A stretch of DNA of 64,000 nt from Gemmatimonas sp. (lineage in GTDB: Bacteria; Gemmatimonadota; Gemmatimonadetes; Gemmatimonadales; Gemmatimonadaceae): contig NZ_JANPLK010000077.1 of the NCBI RefSeq assembly GCF_031426495.1, positions 62,001 through 126,000 of the forward strand, given 5' to 3'. Numbering within the stretch: position 1 is the stretch's first letter; the number at the start of each line of letters is the position of its first letter. This document shows positions 43,014-51,919 of this stretch, one piece after another. A program made the position numbers and the translations under genes. The notes beneath the pieces were generated by a model, which was not told where the DNA came from, did not search any database, and saw only the letters and a list, made by a program, of their open reading frames with translations.

Positions 43014-44372
43014 CTACGGGTTGCGGTCGAGGCAACCGGTGAACTTCGGGTTGTTCCGCTCGATGAACGGAACAATCAGCGTCACGTCGGTGCCATAGTT
43101 GCTACCCGGGCGATAGCGCATAGCGCCCGTCGGGAACACCGTCGCGGCCGTCCGGCTGTACTGCCGGATGAGCCGACGCATATCGCCTAGGCGATGACCG
43201 GTCAGGTACAGCCAGTAGGCGCGCTCCTTGAAGAGCATGTCCACGGCCGCAGCCTGCGTGGTGGGCGATGCCGGCAGCGGAGCGATCGCCGTGCTGAGGC
43301 CAGTGGCCCGCAGCGCGTTCAGCTGTGCGAACACGGCGTCACGATCGCCCTGCGTGGCACCCTGCAAGCGGGCTTCGGCTTCGATGAGACGCGCTTCGAT
43401 ACCGTCGGCCAGCGTAAACGGCGCCGACTGCGACGTGTACTTGAGCTGACGCGGCAGGTTCGTGCTCGTGCCGTCGAATCCGAGGTTGGCCGTGGCCACC
43501 CAAGGCACACGCGGATCAACCGGCGTGACGAGGTAGTCGATACCGTTGGTGCCTTCGTTCGTGGTCACCGTGTAGCGAGTGCCGGCATTGTACATCGCCG
43601 TCCAGAGACCGTTGGTCTGACGACCAGTCGCGATCGAGTGGTTGAGCACGTACTTGTAGCTCGTGGCCACACCGCTCACCGCCGCGGCCGCCGCGGCGAA
43701 CTGCCCTTGGTCGAGCAGCACACGCGCCTTGCCGATCGAGGCCAGGCTGCGATAGTTGGTGCCGGTCGCATTGATGAGCGCCGTATCCATCGACGCGAGA
43801 GCGCGGGTGTAGATCTGCGCCGTCGTAAGCGGATCGCCGTACTCGAAGTCACCGCTCGCCGACACCTTGCTGAACGGCACGCCCGAGCAGTAGCCCTCAC
43901 CGAACGCCGTCTCGGTGAAGCCGCGAATCGCGTACATCTCGCTGAGTGAGTCCTTCACGACCGCGGTTGTCGGCTTCACCACGATCCACTTCTCGATGGC
44001 CGACGCGAGACTCGTGCGTGCCAGTTGCAGTTGGACGTAGGGCGTTTGCACGGCACCACCGAGAACTTCACTCGAGTTGCGTCCGTCCGTGTTGTACCGG
44101 TCGGCAAAGGTGTCCGTGGTGTTGAGCTCATCGCCGAGGTTGCCAGAGACGACAACGAACCCGTCCTGGGTACCCGAGTACGATACGATAAAGTCCTGCA
44201 TGGCGCCGTTGCGCAGCGTGGTCACACCAAGACTGCCACCAATGGCGGCCTCGGCGATCACGTCAGGCGTGGGAACCGAGAGAAGGTCCGAGCTGCACCC
44301 GGTTACCGCGAACACGGCGGCCATGGCGCCCACTGGACGGATCACCCGGCGTGCGGAATTGAAGAATCGCAT
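43014..44372 (-). CDS. SusD/RagB family outer-membrane lipoprotein
   Basis: A 452-residue lipoprotein with lipobox VTGC at Cys26. It has the SusD layout: helical repeats with ARTSLASAIEKW, EMYAIRGFTETAFGEGYCSG and the C-terminal FKERAYWLYLTGHRLGDMRRL. SusD proteins cover the SusC channel and bind glycans, peptides or other polymers before uptake. The gene begins 14 bases after the SusC-like gene, a standard order. No glycan hydrolase follows, so the substrate may well be a peptide, given the many peptidases nearby. Sequence-based substrate calls for SusD are unreliable. Confidence 0.88.
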   Translation of the reverse strand: MRFFNSARRVIRPVGAMAAVFAVTGCSSDLLSVPTPDVIAEAAIGGSLGVTTLRNGAMQDFIVSYSGTQDGFVVVSGNLGDELNTTDTFADRYNTDGRNSSEVLGGAVQTPYVQLQLARTSLASAIEKWIVVKPTTAVVKDSLSEMYAIRGFTETAFGEGYCSGVPFSKVSASGDFEYGDPLTTAQIYTRALASMDTALINATGTNYRSLASIGKARVLLDQGQFAAAAAAVSGVATSYKYVLNHSIATGRQTNGLWTAMYNAGTRYTVTTNEGTNGIDYLVTPVDPRVPWVATANLGFDGTSTNLPRQLKYTSQSAPFTLADGIEARLIEAEARLQGATQGDRDAVFAQLNALRATGLSTAIAPLPASPTTQAAAVDMLFKERAYWLYLTGHRLGDMRRLIRQYSRTAATVFPTGAMRYRPGSNYGTDVTLIVPFIERNNPKFTGCLDRNP

Positions 44373-44386
44373 GGATGTGGGTCGTC

Positions 44387-47300
44387 TCAGAAGGAGAAGT
44401 TCATGCGCAACGTCATGATGCGCAGCGGTGGCGTGGAGAAGTATTCCTCGTTACCACGGGCGTCGTTGTTGGACTGCGCGGCTTCGGGATCGACGCCGGT
44501 GTAGTCCGTGATCACGCCCAGGTTTCGGCCGGTGAGCACGACGCTCCAGCGCGAGGCACGAACGGCGTTGGCCCACTTCGTCGGCATTTCATACGAGGCC
44601 GAGAGTTCACGGAAGCGCGTGAATGAGCCGTTCTCGAACATGCCCGTGTACACCGCCTGCGACGTAGCCAAGGCGTTGGCCTGTTCCTGCAGCGAGGCGC
44701 TCTTGTCGTAACGGCCGCGGCAGGTCACGCCGTTCATGCACTGGTGACGCAGGGTGTTGTTGAACTTCCGGAAGCCCCACTTGCTGTCCACCTGACCCGA
44801 GATCCTGAGCTTCTTCTTGAACAGCTCGAGCGTCGGGGAGAACGCGACTTCACGCGTCGGGAACGTGTTGCCCTGGTAGACCGCGGTGTCACTGAACGTC
44901 AGTTCGCTCAATGCCTTGTTCGAATTGAAGGTGATGATGCCATCCCCATTCTTGTCGTCAAAGCTGATGTTCTTGTCCCACAAGCCGAACAACGGGAAGC
45001 CCGGACGGTTCTGCTGCGTGTTGCGATTGCCGGAAGCAATCGAGCTGACGCCTTGGCCCAGCTTGGTCATGCGATTCTTGTTCGTCGACCCAGTGAACGC
45101 GAACGAGAGCGCAGCCGCTTCGCGGTCGATGATACGCTGGTTCCACGTGAACTCGACACCCTGGTTCTTGATGTTGCCGATGTTCACGAACTGTGTGGTC
45201 AGACCCGACAGCGACGGGGCAATTTGGCGCTGAATGAGGGCATCCGTCGTGCTCTTGTTGTACGACGTGACTTCGACGTTCGTGCGGCCGGAGAACATGG
45301 CCAGATCGAAGCCGAACTCCGTCTCGGCCGAGTACTCCGGCTTGAGGTTGACGTTACCGAGCGATCCAAGTGACGCCGCCGGGGCATCGCCACTGGCCGT
45401 GGTGAGCGGTCCCGGCGAGTAGAAGCGCACGGCGTCGGTGGCACCCGGGATCTGGCCGGACGCGCCGTACGTGCCGCGCAAGCGCAGCGAGTTCACGAAA
45501 TCGGGGAGATTCAGGAACGTCTCGTCGGAGATGAGCCACGAGGCACCGAGCTTCGGGTAGTACACGGCACGCGTGTTGGCACCGAAGGCACTGGCGGCGT
45601 CGCGACGCATGCCACCCGTGATGAACAGGCGATCGCGCAGGGCGATCTGTTGCTCCACGTAGTAGCCGAGCGTTCGACGCTCGTTATACGTCTGCGTGCT
45701 GGAGCGCGTGGCGGCCGACGACACCGTGACGCCGCCCGGCGGCAGGCCGATACCGGTACCAGCCGTGGCACCCACCGCGTTGCGGATGTACTGCATACCG
45801 ATGCTCGTGGTCGACTTCATCCAATCGGTCAGCTGGAACGTGCCGGTGGCGCCGTAGTCCGCCGTCTGCTGGTTGATGTCCACGCGCTGGCTCGTGATGT
45901 TACCTTGGCGGACCGTCGCCGTATTCGGACCTTCACCGACCTTCGCGATGAAGAAGTCGTTGCGGTCGGTGTAGTCGGAACCAATGGCGGCACGCGTGGA
46001 GAGCCACGTGGTGGGCGTCCACTGGGCGGACACGCTGTTGATGAAGCGATTGAGTCCCTGCTTCGTCGTCTGCGACAACACGTCGCCCAGCATGAAGGCA
46101 CGATAGCCACGGAGCGAATCGCCCTGCGCATCGACCAGGTCGGCGCGCCACGGGCCGCCGAGCGCGAGCACCATGAGACCGTTGCCGTTGTCTTCGTTCT
46201 GCGGCAGGCGCAGTTCGCTGTTCACGTAGCCGGACGACGCCTGCACGAAGAGTCCCTTGCGGAGCTCAGCGTTCACGTTGGCGCGGAAGCTGTTACGCGC
46301 GAGTGCATTAGGACGCACGATGTCCGACGGTAGCTCGGTTACGCCGCGACGCGCCTTGAGACGGGCAATTTCGTTGTCGGGCAGCTTGTAGATGCCCGTT
46401 TCGCCTTCGGTCTGACCGGAGACGAAGAACTGCACCTTATCGTTGCCGCCCGACGCCTGCAGGTTGTACTGACGACGGCTGCCGGTGCTGAGCGGGGTGA
46501 GGTTCGGATCGTTCAGGATGTTGCCATGCGAGAGCGAATCCACGGCCGTACAGGTGCCGAGCGAAACGGCCGTGAGCAAGCAAGGCACGGCCCGGCTCGG
46601 CGAGGCGGCGGTGCGGCCCCAGAGCTGCCACAGGTCGGGATAGCTGGCCGTGTTGTCGATCTTGCCGTTCTCGACACTCAGGCTGTAGTTCGTCTTGCCC
46701 GACTTACCGCGCTTGGTCGTGATCACGACCACGCCGTTCGCCGCTTCAGTGCCGTACAGCGTGGCGGCCGACGGGCCCTTCACGATCTCGATGGTCTCGA
46801 TTTCGGACGGGTTGATGTCGTCGAGACGCGACGGACCCGAACCACCAACGCCCAGGGCGTTGTTCGTGGTCGACGTGGCGCGCACACCGTCGATAACGAC
46901 GATGGGGTCATTCGACAGCGAGAACGAGTTCTGGCCGCGGATACGGATACGCGAGCCGGTACCGGTGGCGCCGGTCTGTACGACCTGCACGCTGGAGGTA
47001 CGACCCGAGAGCAAGCTGCCCATGTTGGACACGGGGAGCTCGGCGATCTTCTCGGCCACGTTGATCTGCGCCGTGGCGTTCGCCAGTTCGACCTTACGCT
47101 GCTGGCCGGTCACCGTGGTGACGACGGCGGCGAGCGAGAACGCGGCCTGCTTGATCTGGACATCGGCGACCACCGGCGTAGCGCCGACGGTGACCGTGAT
47201 CTTCTGGGCTTCGTAGCCGATGCGATTCACATCGAGCGTGACCGCACCAGTCGTCGTGACGCGAAGCGTGTACCGGCCGTTGTCGGCGGTGAGCGTTCCG

Positions 47301-47554
47301 TTCTGCGTGCCGGACACCAGCACGCGGACCTGCGAGACCGGGTTCCCGGTGGCGGCGTCGGTGACGCGTCCAGAGATAGTTCCGCCAGCAGCCTGCGCTT
47401 CTACGCGCGGAGCCGCAAGCAAGGAGGCGCCGACAAGCCCGGCAAACAGGGCAAGACGGGCGCATACAGCGGCCAGTGGGCGGCGATAAACGGAATGATG
47501 TGGCGAGCCGTTTCGCTCGCCACGATCAGTCGCGACGGGTCCGAACAATCGCAT
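44387..47554 (-). CDS. SusC/RagA family TonB-dependent outer-membrane transporter
   Basis: A 1055-residue protein with ATG 47554 preceded by GGGAG at seven bases. Signal region to about residue 54, then a CarboxypepD_reg domain (GTISGRVTDAATGNPVSQVR, ~58-135), a plug (ELPVSNMGSLLSGRTSSVQV...IRGQNSFSLSNDPIVVIDG, ~165-270) and a 22-strand barrel ending in MTLRMNFSF with the usual terminal aromatic residue. It imports large substrates with its SusD partner, driven by TonB. Length and order match the family. Its upstream region is long (455 bases to the next gene), leaving space for control by an unlinked regulator. Confidence 0.93.
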   Translation of the reverse strand: MRLFGPVATDRGERNGSPHHSVYRRPLAAVCARLALFAGLVGASLLAAPRVEAQAAGGTISGRVTDAATGNPVSQVRVLVSGTQNGTLTADNGRYTLRVTTTGAVTLDVNRIGYEAQKITVTVGATPVVADVQIKQAAFSLAAVVTTVTGQQRKVELANATAQINVAEKIAELPVSNMGSLLSGRTSSVQVVQTGATGTGSRIRIRGQNSFSLSNDPIVVIDGVRATSTTNNALGVGGSGPSRLDDINPSEIETIEIVKGPSAATLYGTEAANGVVVITTKRGKSGKTNYSLSVENGKIDNTASYPDLWQLWGRTAASPSRAVPCLLTAVSLGTCTAVDSLSHGNILNDPNLTPLSTGSRRQYNLQASGGNDKVQFFVSGQTEGETGIYKLPDNEIARLKARRGVTELPSDIVRPNALARNSFRANVNAELRKGLFVQASSGYVNSELRLPQNEDNGNGLMVLALGGPWRADLVDAQGDSLRGYRAFMLGDVLSQTTKQGLNRFINSVSAQWTPTTWLSTRAAIGSDYTDRNDFFIAKVGEGPNTATVRQGNITSQRVDINQQTADYGATGTFQLTDWMKSTTSIGMQYIRNAVGATAGTGIGLPPGGVTVSSAATRSSTQTYNERRTLGYYVEQQIALRDRLFITGGMRRDAASAFGANTRAVYYPKLGASWLISDETFLNLPDFVNSLRLRGTYGASGQIPGATDAVRFYSPGPLTTASGDAPAASLGSLGNVNLKPEYSAETEFGFDLAMFSGRTNVEVTSYNKSTTDALIQRQIAPSLSGLTTQFVNIGNIKNQGVEFTWNQRIIDREAAALSFAFTGSTNKNRMTKLGQGVSSIASGNRNTQQNRPGFPLFGLWDKNISFDDKNGDGIITFNSNKALSELTFSDTAVYQGNTFPTREVAFSPTLELFKKKLRISGQVDSKWGFRKFNNTLRHQCMNGVTCRGRYDKSASLQEQANALATSQAVYTGMFENGSFTRFRELSASYEMPTKWANAVRASRWSVVLTGRNLGVITDYTGVDPEAAQSNNDARGNEEYFSTPPLRIMTLRMNFSF

Positions 47555-48009
47555 CTCGTGACTCCCTCAGAGAGCTGGATCACTCAACGGCCACCCAGTG
47601 TGGCCGAACATGGCAATAGCCAACATCCATCGCTCGCCTGACGGCGGGCAATCGGGTTGGCCATGCCACTACGGTGCACGGGCGTGTGAAGGCCCGATAG
47701 GCGCGAAGGGAACGGAAGGACGCTGCGGAACTCGCGCGTCGCTCCCGGGTGCGTGACATGCACGCGGTGGGAACTTCGAGGGAAAGGGGCTGCTAACCGG
47801 AACAACAGTCCGAACCGAGAATCCGTCACCGAGGGCTGCTAAATTGACCGCGGCGAAATGGGACTGGTATAGGACTGATACAGTCGGACCGCGAGAGGGT
47901 ACGGCACGGTGCACCGGCTGTCAATATCGAACGCCATTACGCGTGCGCTGAATACAACAATAGCATGCCCGTCGACGGACGACACGTCCGCCGACGGGGA
48001 CGACGGGAA
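47555..48009. other. 455-bp gap upstream of susC-like gene
   Basis: No gene is supported. It contains a pair of direct repeats GGGCTGCTAA (about 47787-47796 and 47833-47842, 46 bases apart), and a small hairpin GACTGATACAGTC near 47870. Near its right end, arms 47968-47980 and 47986-47998 (one mismatch) could form a terminator hairpin for the cytochrome gene, without a T-run. This is the expected promoter and operator region of the SusCD operon. Confidence 0.5.
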
Positions 48010-48486
48010 TTACGGTACCAACGGTGATGGCGGCGGCGGTGCCGGCAGGTCGAACTTCAACGTGGACATCGTCGCCGAATCGGCCACCAACGGCGTTTCG
48101 CCCGCGGGCAGGCCATTGAGCTTGAGGATATACGTGACAGACGTCAGGTACTGCTCCGGCGTCAGCGTACCGGGCGCATCGTCGGGCATGGTCGTGCGAA
48201 TCTGCTCATACAGCTCGAACAACGAACGGCCAACCCACTTCGTCTTGAAGTCGGCGCTGGTGACATCTTTCGATTCGTGGCAGCCCGAGCAGGTGGCAGT
48301 CCACACCTTCGCCCCCTCGACCGCCTGGGCTTCGGTATACAACTTCGCGCTGTCGACCACGAACATCGCGGCGCGCAGTGGGGATACGGCAAGCGGGCGC
48401 TGGGCGGACATCCGGCTGCCGCCGAATACGCTGGCGGCGACCACCGTCGCGAGAAACGCGCTGGGAAGATAGTTGCTGATCGTCAT
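48010..48486 (-). CDS. Small exported cytochrome c
   Basis: A 158-residue protein with a signal peptide (to ~28, ending RMSAQ) and one haem site CSGCH (66-70). A distal methionine candidate lies in TTMPDDAPG. The fold after the haem (GRSLFELYEQIRTTMPDDA, TLTPEQYLTSVTYILKLNGL) closely matches the C-terminal domain of the HupE fusion at 31613-33427, so the two belong to one subfamily. It carries electrons in the periplasm. It is divergent from the FAD oxidoreductase gene (116 bases). The C-terminus is Pro-rich. Confidence 0.88.
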   Translation of the reverse strand: MTISNYLPSAFLATVVAASVFGGSRMSAQRPLAVSPLRAAMFVVDSAKLYTEAQAVEGAKVWTATCSGCHESKDVTSADFKTKWVGRSLFELYEQIRTTMPDDAPGTLTPEQYLTSVTYILKLNGLPAGETPLVADSATMSTLKFDLPAPPPPSPLVP

Positions 48487-48602
48487 GGCCGATCAACGTG
48501 CGTCGCGGGCAGAACGCTGACAAGATGTGACCTGCGCGGCATCTCGTGATCCTTTCGTGAAAGTCGATTGCGATTGTGCGGGCTCGTGGACATTTTCGCC
48601 CC

Positions 48603-50105
48603 ATGACGCTTACCCCACATGACCCTGAACGTTTGGATCCGGCTGAGGATCCCACCGAAGATTCGGCGCCTGAGCCCTCCGCCCTCCCCCGTCGCGACTT
48701 TCTCCGAATCGCCGGTGTCGGCGCCGGTGCCTTGCTCGCCTCCGGCTGCGCCTCGGCCGGCGCCTTCGCGTCGGCCGCCCCCGTGCGTGGCATCGAGCGC
48801 GGCCGTGCCAAAGACGGCGGGGTCGGGCATGTCGTCGTGATCGGTGCCGGCGCCTGGGGCGGCTGGACGGCGTATCATCTTCGTGAGCGTGGCGCCCGCG
48901 TCACCCTCATTGACGCCTATGGTCCCGGCAACTCGCGCTCCACGAGCGGCGACGAGACGCGCGGCATTCGCTCGTCGTACGGTGATCGCGCCACCGGTGA
49001 ACTCTGGACCCCGTGGGCGCGCGCGGCGATCGAGCGCTGGCGGCTTTTCGAAAAGGAATGGGCACCGGTGTTCCGGACGTCGTACTTCCACCAGACCGGC
49101 GACGTGATCATGCGCGCCACCGCTGAGCCATTCATCACGAAGACGCTCGAACTCTGGAAGGCGAACAACGTGAAGCACGAGGTGCTCAACGGCGCCGAAC
49201 TGCGCAAACGGTATCCTGTCATCAAGGCCGATGACATCACCATCGCGATCACAGAGCCCGATGCCGGCGTCGTGCGCTGCCGCGCCGCCACGCAGGCCGT
49301 GGCCGCCGTTGGCCAAAAGATGGGCGTGAAGCTCGTCATCAGCCGGGTACGTCCCGGCCCCATCGTGAACGGTGCGATGGATGGCGTGATCCTGGAAGAC
49401 GGCACGACCGTACGCGGCGACTCGTATGTGTTCGCCTGCGGTCCGTGGCTGCGCAAACTCTTCCCCTACATGGAGAACAGGATGCGCGTGCCGATCGGCG
49501 TCGCCTGTTACTTCGGCGTACCGGTCGGTGATTCGCGCTTCACCTTCCCCAATCTGCCCAGCTTCAACTTTCCCGGCGTCACCGGCTGGCCCGTATTGCC
49601 GGTCGACTCACGCGGCTTCCGCGTACGCGGAGCGATCGCACCGCCGGCCCCGCCCGCCGGCACACCGGCACCAGCTCCCGCGGCTCCGGCCACTCCCGCA
49701 GCGGGCACCGCGACCCGGCCGGCCGTGGGACCCGCCGCCGGCGCACCCGTGGCGGCCGATCCGCTCCAGCAGGACCCCGACACGAGCAGCCGCTGGGCCA
49801 GTCAGGATCGCGTCGACGGATCCCGTCGCTTTCTCGCCGCGCGCTTTCCGCTCTTGGCCAACGCGCCGCTGCTCGAGACTCGCGCCTGTCATTACGAATC
49901 GAGTGTGAACGGCAACTTCATCATCGATCACGTACCCGGCACATCGAACGCCTGGATCGCCGGCGTCGGTCAGGCCGAGGGATTCAAGTTTGGTCCGGTC
50001 GTTGGCGAGTACGTCGCGCAGCGCGTACTGGGCATCACTGGTGACCCGAAGCTCGTGGCGGCGTTCAAGCTGCCCACCGAGGAATACGAGAAGCCGCCCG
50101 GTTGA
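48603..50105 (+). CDS. Tat-exported FAD-dependent oxidoreductase (DAO/sarcosine oxidase-like)
   Basis: A 500-residue protein. The N-terminus has a twin-arginine motif (LPRRDFLRIAG, Arg30-Arg31) and a lipobox-like LLASGC (Cys49), suggesting export folded and possibly lipid-anchored. The FAD site VVVIGAGAWGGWTAYHL lies near residue 78; DAO family features continue to NGNFIIDHVPGTSNAWIAGVGQAEGFKFGP at the end. It resembles monomeric sarcosine or N-methyltryptophan oxidases. A Pro/Ala-rich insert of about 45 residues (342-387) interrupts the substrate domain. The next gene overlaps its stop by one base (TGATG). Confidence 0.9.
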   Translation: MTLTPHDPERLDPAEDPTEDSAPEPSALPRRDFLRIAGVGAGALLASGCASAGAFASAAPVRGIERGRAKDGGVGHVVVIGAGAWGGWTAYHLRERGARVTLIDAYGPGNSRSTSGDETRGIRSSYGDRATGELWTPWARAAIERWRLFEKEWAPVFRTSYFHQTGDVIMRATAEPFITKTLELWKANNVKHEVLNGAELRKRYPVIKADDITIAITEPDAGVVRCRAATQAVAAVGQKMGVKLVISRVRPGPIVNGAMDGVILEDGTTVRGDSYVFACGPWLRKLFPYMENRMRVPIGVACYFGVPVGDSRFTFPNLPSFNFPGVTGWPVLPVDSRGFRVRGAIAPPAPPAGTPAPAPAAPATPAAGTATRPAVGPAAGAPVAADPLQQDPDTSSRWASQDRVDGSRRFLAARFPLLANAPLLETRACHYESSVNGNFIIDHVPGTSNAWIAGVGQAEGFKFGPVVGEYVAQRVLGITGDPKLVAAFKLPTEEYEKPPG

Positions 50106-50461
50106 TGCGACGCGTCGCCCTCTTCGCGTTCGCGGCGCTCTTCTTCGCCTACGAACAGTGGTCGTTCTACATGTGGATGCAGCTGCACGGCACGGTATCG
50201 GCCGGGCTTGCGCACGCGTGGGCCACCCTTCGGCAAGATCCCATGGTGTTCATGGCCTGGAACGACATGGGCGTATTCACCGCGATCGTGCTGGTCTGGC
50301 TGGCGCGCGATCTGCGCGCCCGCGGCCGCGCCATCTGGTGGTGGCCGGCCACGCTCATCATGGGATGTCCACCGCTGCTGGTGTATCTGGCCACCGGTAG
50401 CGACGCGTCTCCCCGTGGCGCAGTACCCGGAACCGATCCGGCGGTAACCCGCGCGCCGTGA
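50105..50461 (+). CDS. DUF2834 family small membrane protein
   Basis: A 118-residue protein with three hydrophobic segments and the DUF2834 core AWNDMGVFTAIVLVWLARDL followed by WWWPATLIMGCPPLLVYLA. Function unknown; inner membrane. Its ATG overlaps the FAD oxidoreductase stop by one base, so the genes are probably coupled. The last ~104 bases overlap a convergent minus-strand gene (50358-50461), and the final 20 residues (after YLATGSD) are not typical for the family, so the overlap may have extended its tail. Confidence 0.82.
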   Translation: MRRVALFAFAALFFAYEQWSFYMWMQLHGTVSAGLAHAWATLRQDPMVFMAWNDMGVFTAIVLVWLARDLRARGRAIWWWPATLIMGCPPLLVYLATGSDASPRGAVPGTDPAVTRAP

Positions 50462-51374
50462 GCGCCGCCGCGAGATCTCGCGGCGGCTGATCGAGGGGTT
50501 CGTCGGTGAGCGCAAAGGTGCCCCAGTGCACACCGACGGCTTCCTGCGCATTCACATCGAGCATCACCTGCACCGCTTCCTCGGGGTTCACGTGTTGTGT
50601 GCGCATGAACCACCGCGGCTCGTAGGCCCCGATCGCGATCGCGGCGGCGTCGAAGTGGCCGAAGCGCTCCCCGATCTCGCGCGGTTCGTTCGAGTAGCCG
50701 AGGTCACCAGAGTACCAGAAGCGGAAGTCGGGGTGTACGAAGGCCCAACTGCCCCACAGTGACTTATTGCGATCGAGCATGTTCCGATTCGACCAATGCT
50801 GCACCGCCAAGAAATGCAGTTCGAGATCGCGCGTGCGGCCGGGCCAGCGCACGACCTCATCCCACGCGCAGCCGATCACGCGGGCTCCATTCGCCGCCCG
50901 CGGCAGGTTCGCGGCAAACCACGGTTCCGTACCCCGCGGCACGATGAACGCCGGAGGCCCACCGGTTTGCACCGACACGTCGCGCATCGAGCGCCGATCG
51001 AGATGATCGTAGTGGTTGTGCGACAACACCACCGCATCGATGCGCGGTAACTGGTCGGCGCGCAAACCGGGCGGCTGATGGCGCTTGGGGCCGGCGAACC
51101 GCACCGGTGAGGCCCGCGAACTGAACACGGGATCGACGAGCAGGTTCACGCCGTCGATCTGCAGCAACAGCGACGAGTGGCCAATCCATGTCAGCGCCGG
51201 CTCGGTGCGATTCGCGTGAATGAATTCGAGGTCCGGCGCCACGCCGACGATGGGATGGGCCGGCGGACGCGGAAGTCGGTCACGCGCCCGCTGTACCATC
51301 CACGTCCCAGCGCCGGCACCATCCACATCGATGCCGGAGCGATTGGAGTACGGCGGTCCGACGGGCGTGCTCAC
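50358..51374 (-). CDS. NAPE-PLD-like metallo-beta-lactamase fold hydrolase
   Basis: A 338-residue protein. GTG 51374 overlaps the PepSY stop (GTGA). The metal site SHNHYDHLD (HxHxDH) and features of NAPE-hydrolysing phospholipase D relatives are visible: WIGHSSLLLQIDGVNLLVDPV, FAGPKRHQPPGL, FWYSGDLGY and GVHWGTFALTDEP. It probably hydrolyses a phosphodiester or lactone. No signal peptide is evident. It is the last gene of the S41/PepSY/MBL operon and overlaps the DUF2834 gene on the other strand by 104 bases. Confidence 0.87.
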   Translation of the reverse strand: MSTPVGPPYSNRSGIDVDGAGAGTWMVQRARDRLPRPPAHPIVGVAPDLEFIHANRTEPALTWIGHSSLLLQIDGVNLLVDPVFSSRASPVRFAGPKRHQPPGLRADQLPRIDAVVLSHNHYDHLDRRSMRDVSVQTGGPPAFIVPRGTEPWFAANLPRAANGARVIGCAWDEVVRWPGRTRDLELHFLAVQHWSNRNMLDRNKSLWGSWAFVHPDFRFWYSGDLGYSNEPREIGERFGHFDAAAIAIGAYEPRWFMRTQHVNPEEAVQVMLDVNAQEAVGVHWGTFALTDEPLDQPPRDLAAALTARGLPPDRFRVLRHGETRRYRWPDTPAAVDIP

Positions 51375-51919
51375 TCCGCCAACGGTCCCACGGACGACGC
51401 CACCACGCGCCGCTTGTTGGCGCGTGCGCGGAACGGCAGGATGAATAGATACATCCCCGTGATCCACAGCCCGAGCACGATCACGGCAGCGGGAAAGAAC
51501 ACCCACAGCTTCATGAGCGGATGAAAGAACGACCCATCGTGAATCGTCTCGATCAGATCCGACCGCCGATACGCCGACTGCAACAGCGCGCCGGTGGCGA
51601 GCTCCATCTGGATCTCCCAGTTGGTGATCGTCGCGACCTTCACGATGCCCTTACCCGGGCGCACATCGAGTCGATCGATGTCCGCCCAGCTCGCCACCTT
51701 CGCCTCGGGCACCGACTGCGCGGTGGCGAGAATCTGCTCCATCGTGACCGTCGGCACGCGCACTGACGTTTTCTGCTCGGGTGGCTGTACCCAGGCGATC
51801 TGCTTCTTGAGCTGCAAGAGCAGCCCGGTGCAGAGCACGATGAAGAACGGCAGCGCGACGGCGATAGAGCCCCAGCGGTGCAGCTTCCGATTCCAGATGC
51901 GCGGATTGAGTGTCGTCAC
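51371..51919 (-). CDS. PepSY-associated membrane protein
   Basis: A 182-residue protein with a membrane segment near 18-38 (SIAVALPFFIVLCTGLLLQL) and another near 143-163 (FFPAAVIVLGLWITGMYLFI), and a PepSY-like periplasmic domain between them. The opening NRKLHRWGSI is typical of PepSY_TM proteins, often linked to iron reduction or protease control. GTG 51919 overlaps the S41 protease stop (GTGA), and its own stop overlaps the next GTG. Coupling to a protease suggests regulation or maturation of that enzyme, inferred from context. Confidence 0.85.
   Translation of the reverse strand: MTTLNPRIWNRKLHRWGSIAVALPFFIVLCTGLLLQLKKQIAWVQPPEQKTSVRVPTVTMEQILATAQSVPEAKVASWADIDRLDVRPGKGIVKVATITNWEIQMELATGALLQSAYRRSDLIETIHDGSFFHPLMKLWVFFPAAVIVLGLWITGMYLFILPFRARANKRRVVASSVGPLAE

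Noticed and set aside
44387..47554. Siderophore receptor
   Set aside because: The SusD partner and the N-terminal CarboxypepD_reg domain place it in the SusC class; there is no siderophore gene nearby.
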